A stretch of DNA of 64,000 nucleotides from NCBI GenBank assembly GCA_028023455.1, contig JAQFVV010012973.1, forward strand, positions 48,501-112,500. Reading direction: 5' to 3'. Source of the DNA: Epiperipatus broadwayi. Taxonomy: Eukaryota > Onychophora > Udeonychophora > Euonychophora > Peripatidae. Position numbers and translations under genes: made by a program. Of this stretch, positions 24,172 to 35,399 are shown piece by piece; position 1 is the first letter of the stretch, and every line of letters starts with the position of its first letter. Below the pieces are notes generated by a model, which saw only the letters and a program-made list of their open reading frames with translations, was not told the DNA's origin and made no database searches.

Positions 24172-25636
24172 AATTCACTATAAATGAATTGTAATTATTT
24201 TGTTAAAAATGTTGTATAGAACTGAAAAAAAGATTGATAGCTCTGTAATTTTTAATATCTACATTATCACTTTTTTAAAATACTAATATTAATACTGCAT
24301 TTTTCCAATCATCTAGAACATAGATTATATAAACATTTGGTATATAACTTTACTCCCCAAATTTTTATTTATTCACCAGGTTTTTTTAAGATAGCAATTA
24401 TAATTGTATCGTTAATTAAAGGTTTTCCCTTCGTAAATTTAATTGTATATCTCACTTATTCATTTAAAATACTGGGCAATTTAGAAGATATAGTAGTTAT
24501 AGGAGGTATTATTCTTTGTTTTTTTTATTGCTATATAATTCTTGATAGAACTCTTCTACACATTTTATGATGTTGTCTATTATGTATTAGTTCCATCTTT
24601 TTTTGTTGCAGAAATAATTTTTATATCAATACCAAATTATTGTTTTGCATTCTTGAGACTTTTATTCTCTTCTATACATTTTCTTGCTAGTTCACAATTA
24701 TACTTTTTTATATTATTATCAACTCTCCTCCCCCATTTGTTCCAAAATTTAATATTCAATCCCTCTTCATTTATCTTTTTTATATAGTTTTATATTCGTT
24801 TCTTTCTTCATAAATTGTCTTGTCTCAGTAGAAATTTTGCTGGTCAATTACTGCTTTTTTGTATCATCTATCTTCATTACAGTTTTTAAAAGTGTATTAG
24901 TTATCTTCCTATTATTTTTTTTAAAATCTTAATCATGTTCAAAATCTATTAATATTTGAAAATGATTTGGCAAGTTTTAATTTAAATTCATTGGAATATT
25001 TGTGAATATTGTTTTTTTTTTTGATAATTTTTGTCTTTCTAGTTTTGCATTAACGTGTACCTTACATCTCACTAATTGATGATCATATCTTGTGTTGAAT
25101 TTATTAAGAATATTGCAATCATGAAATACATAGTAAAAATGAAATCCAATTCTGATGTACCTTTATTTGGATGCTTCCATTTCCATTTAACATTTTTCTA
25201 AAAAAAAAAAATTATAATAAAAAGTTTTTATTTTTCTGCAAACTTCACATTTTTGTTTCCTCTCATTTTTATCACCATAATAAAATTTACTTATAACACT
25301 GTCATCTTTCAATTGTTTATCAATACATGCATTAAAACCTCTCATGATAATTTTAAAATGTTGTTTGGGCTGATCAAAACATCCATATAAAAATCTTCTA
25401 CTTCTTCATCATAATGAAAACTTGTTGGGCATAAATCCCAATTATCTGCATTTGATATCTGCTATTAAGTTGAACAACTAATCTTGCCATTCTGTCTGAT
25501 ACACCATAAATCTCCATAATGATGTTTTTCCACTTTTTATCTACAATGAAACCTGCTCACTTGTACTTCCTAATGTTTGTGCTTTTGTAATATAATACAT
25601 GTCCATTTTTTCAATCAATTATCTCCACTTTTTCTT

Positions 25637-25861
25637 CTAACTTAGTCCAATAATGTCCCATTTAATATTACATAGTTTTTCTTCCAATTGTTGCAATCTT
25701 CCTTTACATGAAAGGGATCTGCAGTTATAAATAGCTAAATAAAAAGTTGTCATCAAATGACAACCTGGGCCTGCATTCAGGAGATTCTTAGCACTCTTTA
25801 TCTTCAGCCATCTATCACCATCTTGACTGATGACTTTATAGACTCCTGGAATAAGGGTCAT
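25637..25861 (-). pseudogene. RTE endonuclease N-terminal fragment
   Basis: About 74 codons. The second half reads LAIYNCRSLSCKGRLQQLEE then KWDIIGLS, and the following frame continues VRRKSGDN. This is the start of the APE-type endonuclease of RTE elements, where YNCRSL holds the first catalytic asparagine and the I-I-G-L-S-E-V-R-R block holds the metal-binding glutamate. The glutamate position lies at the frame end, replaced by a stop. The first half (MTLIPGVYKVISQDGD) is upstream leader of unclear function. Confidence 0.65.
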
Positions 25862-25879
25862 GATTAATTTTTGTCTGTC

Positions 25880-28800
25880 ATGATTGTACTTATTTATTAG
25901 ACAAAAAATTCACTTACACACACATTCTGCCGTTACGAAACTTGATTGATATTTCAATTAAGAGCTATTGGGCAAATGAGAAAAAAGATCATAGTGTTAA
26001 CTGAGAGTTAAAAAGCCAATAAACTCATCATGCTGGTTAATGCTTAGTGGTGAGCAGTCCATGATGTTCCTCTACAATATATATATAATCACATAGTAAT
26101 ACAGCTATAATGACACATATATATATAAGTAACTAAATTTTGTATAATTTTACATTTACTATTCAGATAACTTCACAAAACTATATCAATAATTTTTTTT
26201 AATAAAAACTGTTGCTGTTTTACAATTAGTTTTATATTTTTAATATTTATTTTCAATTACAAAATATAATTCTGAGGAAATGTTGTATCAATGATTTTTT
26301 TTTAAAGATATAGAAGTCTTTTGATATCTCTTTTCCCTTTAACTCTATCTCTTTAGTTAATTGCAGTTTTTGTAATTTGTCACTAATCTACAATTAATCT
26401 CCAAGCAATTATTTTTGTGGCTTTTTTTGGAAAGAAAAAATATATAATTACATTCTGGTCTTGCATGCTAAGTCGCAGTAAGTAGGAAATATGAAACATT
26501 TTCAATTTCTAACAGAAGTTTTTAGTAGATTGCATAGCTTTTTTCAAAGTGTTGTAAAATAAATTAATATTATTCAAAATTGTGAACAGATTTATGTGAA
26601 GTTTAATTAGTTATAATCTATATCTACAATAGTGCATTGTATGCATATACTTACATTGGGATACATAAATATGCGTGCACACATAAATCTATTATTGTTT
26701 AAATATACTCATTTGAAAGCAAATGGTCTTCAGATTTTATTTCGATAATGATTTTAATAAAATATATTATAATTTCTAATAATGAATATAAAACATTGGT
26801 GCAAGACAAAATATTATTTTACTATTGTGGCAATTAATCTTTTTTAAAAAAAAAAAATCATTGCTTAAAAAGAACAGACAATAGATTAAGTCTAGCATAA
26901 TTAAAACTTAAATATAAACATTGATATTAAGCGCCATATTGCATGATATCTATATAAGTCCATGAGACTTAATCATTTGCAAATTATATACTTGTACTGA
27001 CACCTTTTTATAGTTATAAATGGTTTTGTTTTGTAAATTTCATTAATTAATTATCCTAACCGTCACAGAATACATTTATGCTTTATCATTAAAATATAAC
27101 ATATTTGTTTTAGGATTTTACCTTTAAAATATTTGGATCAAAATAAGAATTAGAGAGAATTGCTTTTGAACTTATTGGCAAAAAATACTTTTTTATATCA
27201 TCAAAAAAAAAAAAAAAAATTGAAATGTCCCTCAGTTTCTGTTCTTTTAAGATATATTTTCTAAAGATTGAATTAAAAGATTTAGCTTTTACTTTTAAAC
27301 AAGTAGATTCATTCTAAATCAAGGAGTGTTTTTTTTTTCATTATCATGAACTAAAACATATATATGAATTTTAATTCAAAATCTTCTAATACCAATTGAG
27401 AGTCACAAATAATTAAAAACAATTTAATTCTGGTAAGAGTTATCAAATCATTAATTATTAGTATATCAATTTAGTCAAAAGCCTTGATTAACTATAACAA
27501 CATTGATTTACTACAACAAAACTTGTAGGATAAAATCAATTCATCAATACATAGCAAAAAAATTTAAAAAAACAACAACAACATGTATTTAATTAAATAG
27601 AATGAAAATTATAAATAGTCAATTAGTTGTTAATAAACAATATAATTCCTATATATTCTACCTGTAATGTTATATTGTCTTACTAAAAAAGTTGCCAGAA
27701 AAGCAAAACTACAATTTAGTAAAAAGCATTGTGGAAAGTACAAAGAAAAGAATTATTTAGAGATTCATTTAATACTTAAAAATCAAAATTTTCATCTTTT
27801 ATTTTAGAATTAATTAGCATCTTTAACATAAATAATTAAAATATCCACTTCATAGTTTTTATTATTATTGGAATTATATCTATGTAAGCCCATCAATATA
27901 CAATAGCAACATAGTTAAGGCAAAAACATTTTTCTCAACTACCAGACAATTCTCAACAGCAATTTTAGTTTTGTTGTTTTCAAAGCAGAATGAAATTGTG
28001 AATATGTTTGAGAATAATTTTTTAAGCACTTATTTTTAATTACAACAGGCAAAAACAAATTACAGCCTTTATTCCCAAGGGTATGTAAAATTATCATCCA
28101 AGACAGCCAAAAATTTAAGTTGCTAAATATTTTCTGATTGTGGGCCATTTATGATAACTTTTATTTCACTAGCTACAACTATATATTTTCAAGTGAAAAA
28201 GATTGCTGAATTTAGACGAAAAATTATCTGTTTCTAAATGAAACAATGATAGATTTTATGAAGTTAGAAGAAAAGGTATCAAGACAATTGCTTTGGAAAG
28301 TAGATTTGCCATTTTAATTGTATATTTCTTTATTATTACAATTTATTACAAAAAAATATATAGTATGTAATATTATGCATATAAAAGCAGCATTATTTTG
28401 GTCCAATGATCTTGATTGATAAAATATTAACAAAGATTATATAGCATAAAATAAATTTAAATAATATTACCAATATGTTTTCTCAGGTGAATAATTTTAA
28501 TAATTCCTATCTAACTCTTTCCATTATAATTATACCTAATCTAATATATATATATATGATTCTTGCAAACATTATTTTTAAGACCATTACAACAATGAAT
28601 CATTACATCAAATGGCTAAAATATAAAAATACTATATGAACATATGCTTTTCAAAATATATATCCTAAAAAATGTGTGCTTCAACACAACTAAGACATAG
28701 CCACAATTATTTAAAATATATGAATAACATTTATGTAAGTTTATAGAAATTTTATCTCTACCATTCCATATAAAAGAACTATTGCAAACGTCATTCATCT

Positions 28801-29010
28801 TTGAAGACATATTACAAATGATTATTTAAATTATTATAAGTTATAAAAAAATAATTCTATAATCTTTGTAACCTTTGTTAAACAATTAAATTACATTCAG
28901 CTAAAGTTAATTTATTCACACAAATAAATATATAGGTTGTATGTGGAATAGATTATACAAATATTAAATAAAAATAAATACCTGTTCATTGTTTTTATAA
29001 ATGTTCATTG
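25880..29010. other. AT-rich gene-free tract
   Basis: No gene or clear repeat was recognised. The open stretches at 27.9 kb and 28.6 kb (minus) show no family resemblance. Short TA runs occur near 26.08, 26.12 and 28.55 kb. Confidence 0.5.
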
Positions 29011-29015
29011 GAGAA

Positions 29016-29017
<2 letters not shown>

Positions 29018-29095
<78 letters not shown>
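29018..29095. repeat. (AAT)26 microsatellite
   Basis: A perfect AAT repeat of 78 bp, about 26 units. It is followed at 29096-29128 by a purine stretch with GAG and GAA triplets. A perfect array this long is likely polymorphic. Confidence 0.95.
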
Positions 29096-29097
<2 letters not shown>

Positions 29098-29139
29098 CAA
29101 TGAGGAAGAGGAGGAGAAGAAGAAATATCAACAGCATTT

Positions 29140-32080
29140 AGCCAATTATAGATTGCACAGTAAGGTAATTATTATATACAAATCTAAATAAGCATTAAAA
29201 AAATAATAATAAAATAGAAAAACAATAAAATGAACAAATAAGTAAAAAGATAATATATCAAATGAAATTAAGGATAATATTTTGTACTGGTCAGTTTGTT
29301 GGTTCATACAACAAGATTTAGAATCTAGGCAAAAGTATCTCAAGTCCAATCATGTGCAAGATACATAGGTCAGGAACAATCATAAACTCTGCCCTATTTG
29401 CCCATTCTCCAGATCTACCAATTTATGAGCAACAATCCCGTGATACCCAATCTATTTTTATCTATCATGGCTGGCATCACAAAGCTAAGTAATAAAGAGA
29501 CTTTATTTAGACATGGACACAATGGTGAAGCCCTTAGCATAATAATAATTACAAGTTTTAGCATATCTAAAAGATTGGGACCCTTCATGTTATTTAGATA
29601 TAAGGTTAGCAGGATCTCATCTAGTGATGGTAAGCATAATTTGTTTAATCAAGATATCATATTTATTAAATAGAGGAAACAATGATTCTGAAGGTTTAGT
29701 CATATATATATATATTTAATTTATTAATCTAAACAAAACAGAGCATTAGTAATTTGATTATAATAATTCTCCATTAATTATCATTAGCCTTTTTACATTT
29801 TATTTATGATATAAGATTTTTCTTTTACAATTTAAGACATTGTGTACACATTTATTGGTAGGTTATTTTAGTGTGGGCTGACTGATATGCCAATAACTGA
29901 TTGATTACATTATAGAAATATGATTTGAATAGCGCTATACTATAAGTATCATTATGAGTCTTTGATCCACCCTTAGAAAGAAATGTAGCACTTGACCAAA
30001 TTTGTTTACAAGTATTATTTAGTTTATTACAATTTTCTATAATTATCGTTAAGATTAATGAATGAAAGAATTAATCTCATCTTATGCTGAGGAAGAAATG
30101 TGTGTGGGAGAGTTCATTTGGAATATATATAATTGTGTTACAGAATGGCACACACTTGAGAAAATTAATAAATTATAAAGAAAACTGTATAGTAGAATCA
30201 GAACATTACAGCTGATGGATATTCATAGGTTTTACTTGGAATGAAAAATAAGAGAGTGGTATGGGTATGATGGCATATTTATGTTATCCAGACTTGGATC
30301 CTAAAAGGTGCTTCAGAAATTTCATTGAAGTAATGGTGACCAATTTCCTTCTGCATCCTTAGAAGAATCGGTTCATTGAATGAAGAGTAATTCAGTGAGA
30401 GTTGCTATGGTCCGGCTGTCCTGGAGTAATCCCATGCAGAGCTACCTCATGTGGTGAAGCATCCCAAGGGGTGTTGTAGCTTTGTTATTGGACTTGGATA
30501 TAATGAAACAGGGTTTGGCTTTTTGATACACCCAGTGGGATGAAGCACTATGTATATAAATGTAACAAAGAGGCCTGTATGCAGGCAATGCTTGGAATAA
30601 CATATATATAAAACTTTTAATATCATAATTATTTCATTAATACCCATAATAAATTTGGAATATCCAGCATAATGGTAAGTAAGATTAGGTTAGTAAACAG
30701 TAATGGATAACTTAAATTAATTGATAGAAATATTACTCTACCTAGAATCAAGAATCCCCCTCCTCTATTACATTTACTTAGATGTAAACTTCTCACAAAC
30801 TTTAAAATAACAGGTAAATATTTGGTCAAAAGTGCTTTACAACATTTTATAAATGATCATATATAAGAGTTAGATAGTGGTGATTAAACTTTATTTCAGA
30901 TAATAAAATATTTATTTAATTTCAAATAACAGATTTTAGAATTAGCGCTATTATTGTCATCATTAAAAAAAGATATTTCTTAGAGTTATTTACTTATAAA
31001 GACAGATTTTTGCTCTGCTACTTGACTATAATATTAAAATACAATTAACTTGTTTTTTCCCAAGCTGGCAAGCATCTGCAGTAATGAAAACAATAAAATA
31101 TGTTTTTAACTAAGAATTAATTAACCTCTCTATGAAAAGAGGGGGGGGGTAACAGAGAGCGAACATATTTGTGAGTCAGGAGATTATTGGCATATTAGTT
31201 TCAAAATACAAAATATAGTAATAAAGCTATTATAAAATATTGATGCCACACGAAAGTGAAATAACAAAATATTATATAATTGAGGCTTAATGACAGGAGA
31301 GATATGAATAAAGAATTTATAGAGAGTTGAATACATATTAAAATCAGGTAAGAAATTACAAATCATTTTAATTAATACTTGAAAGAATTATAATTCATTA
31401 AAGAAATGGTTATGTGAGACATTTAGATTAAGGTTTAAATTGTTTAAAGGAGGTTTATGAGTCTTAGATAGCAACAGTAATTTATTACCTTAATCAATCA
31501 TTGATAATGGTCCTCGGTTAATTGCAGCATCCATTGGAGACTAGATCTAGTTTTTGATTCTTGTTTGTCAAGCAGATAGTATTTCCATTATTTAACTTTT
31601 AAGTACATGATTATAGTTCATGGGTAGATAGGTCCAGGGTGATGACTTTGTGGAAGACTGCACTGGAATGGCCGTGAAAGGTGGATCTTCTCTCTACTCA
31701 TGGCACATTGATTTGAAAATACAACCAGTGTGGATTAGGTTAGCCATTAGTCTTTTAAAAGTAGCTGTTCTTTTTTTCTGCCTTCAAATTTAGCCCTATT
31801 TATAAATTTGTTAAATTCTTATGGACGGCATTTAGTTACAATACCTTAGACAATTTACATACCTTGACCATTTGTAATTTGCAGACCAGATGCATGCTTT
31901 TGTTTTTATAAGTTAGAAAACAATGCAACCTTGCCAAACCTTCCCTGAAGGATTGTTTCAAAATCTAATCTTATATTTTAAAACTATCTTAAAATGTACA
32001 AATTTTTTACTAATGGGTCTTACATTATATTTTAAAAATTATCATATTTCTAAAAAAAAAAATTGATACCATTTTCCAAA
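29140..32080. other. AT-rich gene-free tract with two richer patches
   Basis: No gene was recognised. Patches at 30.29-30.65 kb and 31.5-31.76 kb are less AT-biased, and the first holds an imperfect inverted repeat (GTGAAGCATCCCAAGGGGTG at about 30453 versus CACCCAGTGGGATGAAGCAC at about 30531). Their open stretches, including 29398-29673 (plus) and 30447-30647 (minus), match no family I know. They may be old repeat fragments. Confidence 0.4.
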
Positions 32081-32086
32081 CATATT

Positions 32087-32413
32087 TCACACTATGTAAC
32101 TGAGAAGATGATAATGAAAAAGAATATACTTATGTAAAAAATTACATTTAAAGGCAATGAGCATGCCTCCATCTTTGGAAGCAACATCAGAGGATCTATC
32201 TGTTCGAAGTACTTTACACCTATTGTTCATAAAAATATCATCTAAGATGTGTTGAGTAAGCCAAGTTTCTGAAATAAAAATAATATCAAAATTTTCAGAA
32301 CTGAAGAATTGCTTAATTTTTGCAGTCTTAGTTCTCATCTCACAAATGTTTATGTAAAAACAATAAAGTCCAAACATAATATCAAAAAATATAAAATAAC
32401 AAATAATTATCAA
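32087..32413 (-). pseudogene. LINE ORF2 APE endonuclease N-terminal fragment
   Basis: The stretch YINICEMRTKTAKIKQFF corresponds to the N-I-R-S-L-x-x-K block. FDIIFISETWLTQH carries the conserved E-T-W-L with the metal-binding glutamate, and LRTDRSSDVASKDGGMLIAF corresponds to R-x-D-R-x-x-x-x-G-G-G-V-x-I-x-V. This wording is CR1/Jockey-like and differs from the RTE and Tx1 endonucleases elsewhere in the window. The rest of the endonuclease and all of RT are absent. Confidence 0.75.
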
Positions 32414-32829
32414 GAAAAAAAAAAGTTAATAAGGGATGATGTTGGCAAAAGAAATTAATCAGAAAGAATTAATGAACTAGCCAATGAGCCATAAAAAATT
32501 TTAATTCAGTACCACAAGACTATAAATGATTCAAAACAAACTCCCAATGCTTATCTTTGGGAATTAAAATAAAAAAACTACTAGTATTAGAATCAAACAT
32601 ATTAATCCTAATATATATGACTTCAACCTGAAGTTTGTCTTCCAAAAATTTCTTTATATCAGTACATTTAACATCTACTGCATATTTGAAATCAAATATT
32701 TATAATATTTATCATTATCCTTAATTAATAATGAACAGCTACTATTATTAGGCCCTCTATAAGAAATTAGACCTTTAAACTTAAGTTAATCATTGTTTTT
32801 AGAAATATTTTGTCTAAATTAGAAAAATA

Positions 32830-34076
32830 ATTATACATTTTTATTATAAAATTTACTTGAATTTAGTCTAAAATTATGGGGTAAACTATCCGAGAGGTCA
32901 TCGCAACTGCCTTGCAAGCAAGTAGCTGTTTGCAGAGGGTTGTGGGTTCGCGTCCTGGCCAATGCTATGACATATGAAAAAAAACTATCCTCTTTGCTAA
33001 GTTGCTTAATTGATAATTTTCTATTAGAAAATTGCTGAAAAGGAGAAGAGGTGTTAGAAGAATATATTGATGAAACAGAATTAGAGGACCACCATTTATA
33101 AGATACATTAGAATTTCCCTTGTTGTGATAAAGTTGTGTTTTATCCATAAAATCACTTTTTGTTTTAATGTGTTTTTTATAAAGTAAAACATCCCTATGA
33201 TTTATATGAGAAGTTAGACCTTTTCCTTCAGTCTCATAACAACCTTTATCTTTCTTAACAAATGATTGAGACTCTGAACTAGTATAATTATTTACAAGAC
33301 TTTTTATATTATTATAACTCTTGTTACCATATAAACTAATATTATTATCAGTATCATGATTTTTATGATATGTATTATGAAAGTTTTTATTTGTAAAATA
33401 TCCTGGTTTTATTTGACAGAAGAAAGAGAGCATTGAATACCTTTGCTAAAATTAGAAGAACAATTCAATGGTTTATTACAAAGTTGAGACATCTTAATAA
33501 TCAGAGAATGAATTTGTGATATAGAATAAGATTGTAAAACCTCTAAAGTGAAATGTTCAGGATATGAAATGATATCATTAAGGCATTTATCCATGTGGTT
33601 TAAAGCAACAGAAAAAGATTCAAATATTCCTGTGGATATAATAGTAGAATTAGCTGCATAAGGAAGATTACTATTAGTCTCATAAATCAATTCATTCTGC
33701 ACATTAGCAAAAGTAGAGCTATTTACAGCACTATCAACTTTACTCCTTTGTACTGGTATAGAATCATTATCAGAATTATCAAACCATTATCTGTAGCACA
33801 TGTCTTCACAACATGTGATAATCTAGTATTAGACTTAGAAATATAATCTAATTCATTATAATCATTAGAATTTTCTTTAATAACCTGAACTGAAGTATTA
33901 TCACAAGAAGTCATTATTATCAAATCTGAGTTTTCTTTAATGAATATATCATAATGAATACTTGAAATGTGACTATAAGAGATCATAGATTCGACCAAGT
34001 TACATTCATTGTCTTTCAAATCTAGACCTAGGATCTTATTGGCCAATGACTTCATTGAGTCATGATCCATTACCAA
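32830..34076 (-). pseudogene. LINE ORF1 central N/S-rich region
   Basis: Three long open stretches (33723-34076, 33409-33702, 32831-33433) continue ORF1 after the fingers with small frameshifts. The composition is rich in Asn, Ser and Lys, and no domain is recognised. The last stretch runs into the SINE at 32892-32981: the residues from about FSYVIALARTRTHNP onwards are SINE-encoded and not part of ORF1. Confidence 0.55.
32892..32981 (+). repeat. tRNA-derived SINE with target-site duplication
   Basis: A 90-bp insertion is flanked by the direct repeat AAACTATCC at 32883-32891 and 32982-32990. The insert begins GAGAGGTCATCGCAAC. It has CTTGCAA in the anticodon-loop position (anticodon would read TGC, as in tRNA-Ala), then GGTTCGCGTCC, a good B-box match to GGTTCRANNCC. 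A short unique tail AATGCTATGACATATG and a short poly(A) follow. The T-stem has wobble pairs and a mismatch, so it is not a functional tRNA. It interrupts LINE ORF1 sequence that resumes on the other side. Confidence 0.8.
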
Positions 34077-34600
34077 TTCATTAAGAAGTTCATTATCAAC
34101 ATCTGAAAATTTTATACTGGAAGTTATACCATTACAAGCCTGACATTTAAAAAGCCATTGCCAACTGTTTAAAAAATAATAGCATCAAATTTAGACAGCT
34201 TAGTACAAGACAAATGAAAATATTTTTGACATTGACCAGAACACTTAATCCTCAGTGTTGCATCAGAAATAATCAAAGGATAACTATGACAAAAGGTAAT
34301 GTCTGGAATTTTATTTTTATCAGGAATAAGCTGATTAGCTATAGTATTCACAGAGGGATAATCTGGATCAGAAATTGATAAATTTGAAAAAGATGACTGA
34401 AAAGAAAAGGCAGCATCATTATTAAGAGAAACCTTACAATAATAACATACAAAAGCAGACCCACTATAATCATTATTATTAATAGAATTAAAACAGTCTA
34501 GGTGATATTTCAAACCACAGGGCCCAGAAAATTTCAAAGATTTTTGCCTTCCATAAATAACAGATTGGCATAATGGACAAAAGGAGCCATAATAAAATTG
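34070..34600 (-). pseudogene. LINE ORF1 N-terminus with two PHD-like zinc fingers
   Basis: The first finger reads FCPLCQSVIYG, then GPCGLKYHLDCF about 17 residues on, then FVCYYCK, giving the C-x2-C ... C-x4-H-x2-C ... C-x2-C order of a PHD/C4HC3 finger. The second has a conserved C in ITFCHSYP, then IKCSGQCQKYFHLSC, then LFKCQACNG, with one frameshift at about 34175 before its last zinc pair. In CR1-type elements ORF1p binds RNA or protein during retrotransposition. The spacing of zinc ligands is well kept, suggesting this copy is moderately young. The upstream start codon was not fixed. Confidence 0.65.
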
Positions 34601-34659
34601 AAAATATTAAGCAATGAATATAAGACAATGATAATAAAAAAAAACTCAGAAGAAAAAAT

Positions 34660-35380
34660 GTTAATAGTATTTATACAATTATGTCATTAAATCTATTAAA
34701 TTGTTAATTGATTCCAATCAAAATTCTTACAATTCTTTTTAAAACAAATCTGCAGTAAGAAAATAACCCCCCCCCCCTTTAAAAGTATTCTTTAAAAATA
34801 TTCATTCCTTAATTTGCAACATTATATACCAAGATAAAACAACTTTAAAAACTCTTAATAAACATCAAAATAAACTTTAAAAACTCTTGATTACAGGAAG
34901 ATAAGGAATCAATAAGGAAGTAAGAACAATAACTTCCAAAACTCAAAGTCCATTAAAAATAAAAACCTGTAGACATTATATTACTTTAACGTCAATAAGT
35001 TTCTGTAGTTTTCAATTATCAGTTATTTCTAGACCATAGAAAATCTTAAAAACATTTTTAAAAAACAAACAAACATATTTTGGCTTAAGTAATTTTAAAA
35101 TATTAATTGTATTTATACACACATATAAGATATCAACGATCATGTCATTAAATATATATTAAATTGTTAATTGATTCCAATCAAAATTCTTATAATACTT
35201 TTTAACACAAATCTAGTCTTTTCCCAGTAAGAAAATAATAAACTTTTTTTCCCTTTAAAAGTATTCTTCAAAAATAACTTCCAAAACTCAAACTCCATTA
35301 AGAACAAAAATCTGTGCACATTATATTACTTTGACGTGAATAAGTTTATGCAGTTTTCAATATCAGTTATTTCTTAATCC
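34660..35380 (-). repeat. Two ~0.27-0.37 kb direct repeats, possible LINE 5'UTR monomers
   Basis: Copy 1 at about 34665-35035 and copy 2 at about 35125-35375 share blocks in the same order: ATGTCATTAAAT (34681, 35142; offset 461 bp), TTGTTAATTGATTCCAATCA, CAGTAAGAAAATAA, CCCTTTAAAAGTATTCTT, ACTTCCAAAACTCAAA, ATTATATTACTTT and GTTTTCAAT...CAGTTATTTCT. Copy 2 lacks about 100 bp in the middle. The repeats lie directly upstream of the CR1-like ORF1, which suggests tandem promoter monomers as in some LINE 5'UTRs. That role is inference. Confidence 0.6.
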
Positions 35381-35399
35381 TTAATTAAAGTTTTATAAA

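Larger units (their letters stand above)
23040..25870 (-). mobile_element. RTE-type LINE, nearly full-length, inactive
   Basis: A single-ORF non-LTR element on the minus strand, traceable in order. The endonuclease N-terminus lies at 25637-25861 (YNCRSLSCKGRL, then DIIGLSxVRRKSG). The endonuclease end lies near 25.0-25.1 kb (LVRCKVHVNAKLERQ). RT is at 23.95-24.17 kb and 23.58-23.80 kb, then the C-terminal domain, and the 3' end at about 23.05 kb with a CAACCATTATCAATCC block beside an ATG-type repeat. The protein is broken by many stops and frameshifts. The 3' end equals that of the 49-51.7 kb plus-strand copy, so both are one family. RTE elements have one ORF with APE endonuclease and RT and short 3' simple repeats, as here. 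Confidence 0.8.
32087..34610 (-). mobile_element. CR1/Jockey-type LINE, 5' half, interrupted by a SINE
   Basis: On the minus strand this shows ORF1 with two PHD-like fingers (34.6-34.1 kb), a long N/S-rich middle (34.1-32.83 kb), an RRM-like or ORF1 C-terminal block near 32.6-32.5 kb, and then the start of ORF2 with an APE endonuclease N-terminus (32.41-32.09 kb). The RT domain is missing. The sequence stops making sense near 32.09 kb, so the copy lacks its 3' half, the reverse of ordinary 5' truncation. Directly repeated sequence upstream (34.66-35.38 kb) may be its 5'UTR. PHD fingers in ORF1 are known for CR1-type LINEs. The clade within CR1/L2/Jockey is uncertain without the RT. Confidence 0.7.

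Noticed and set aside
29398-29673. 91-codon plus-strand frame
   Set aside because: Composition is somewhat protein-like, but no family, start signal or neighbouring domain supports it.
32892-32970. Functional tRNA-Ala(TGC) gene
   Set aside because: The T-stem has a mismatch and wobble pairs, the acceptor stem is not closed, and target duplications plus a poly(A) tail show it is a retroposed SINE.
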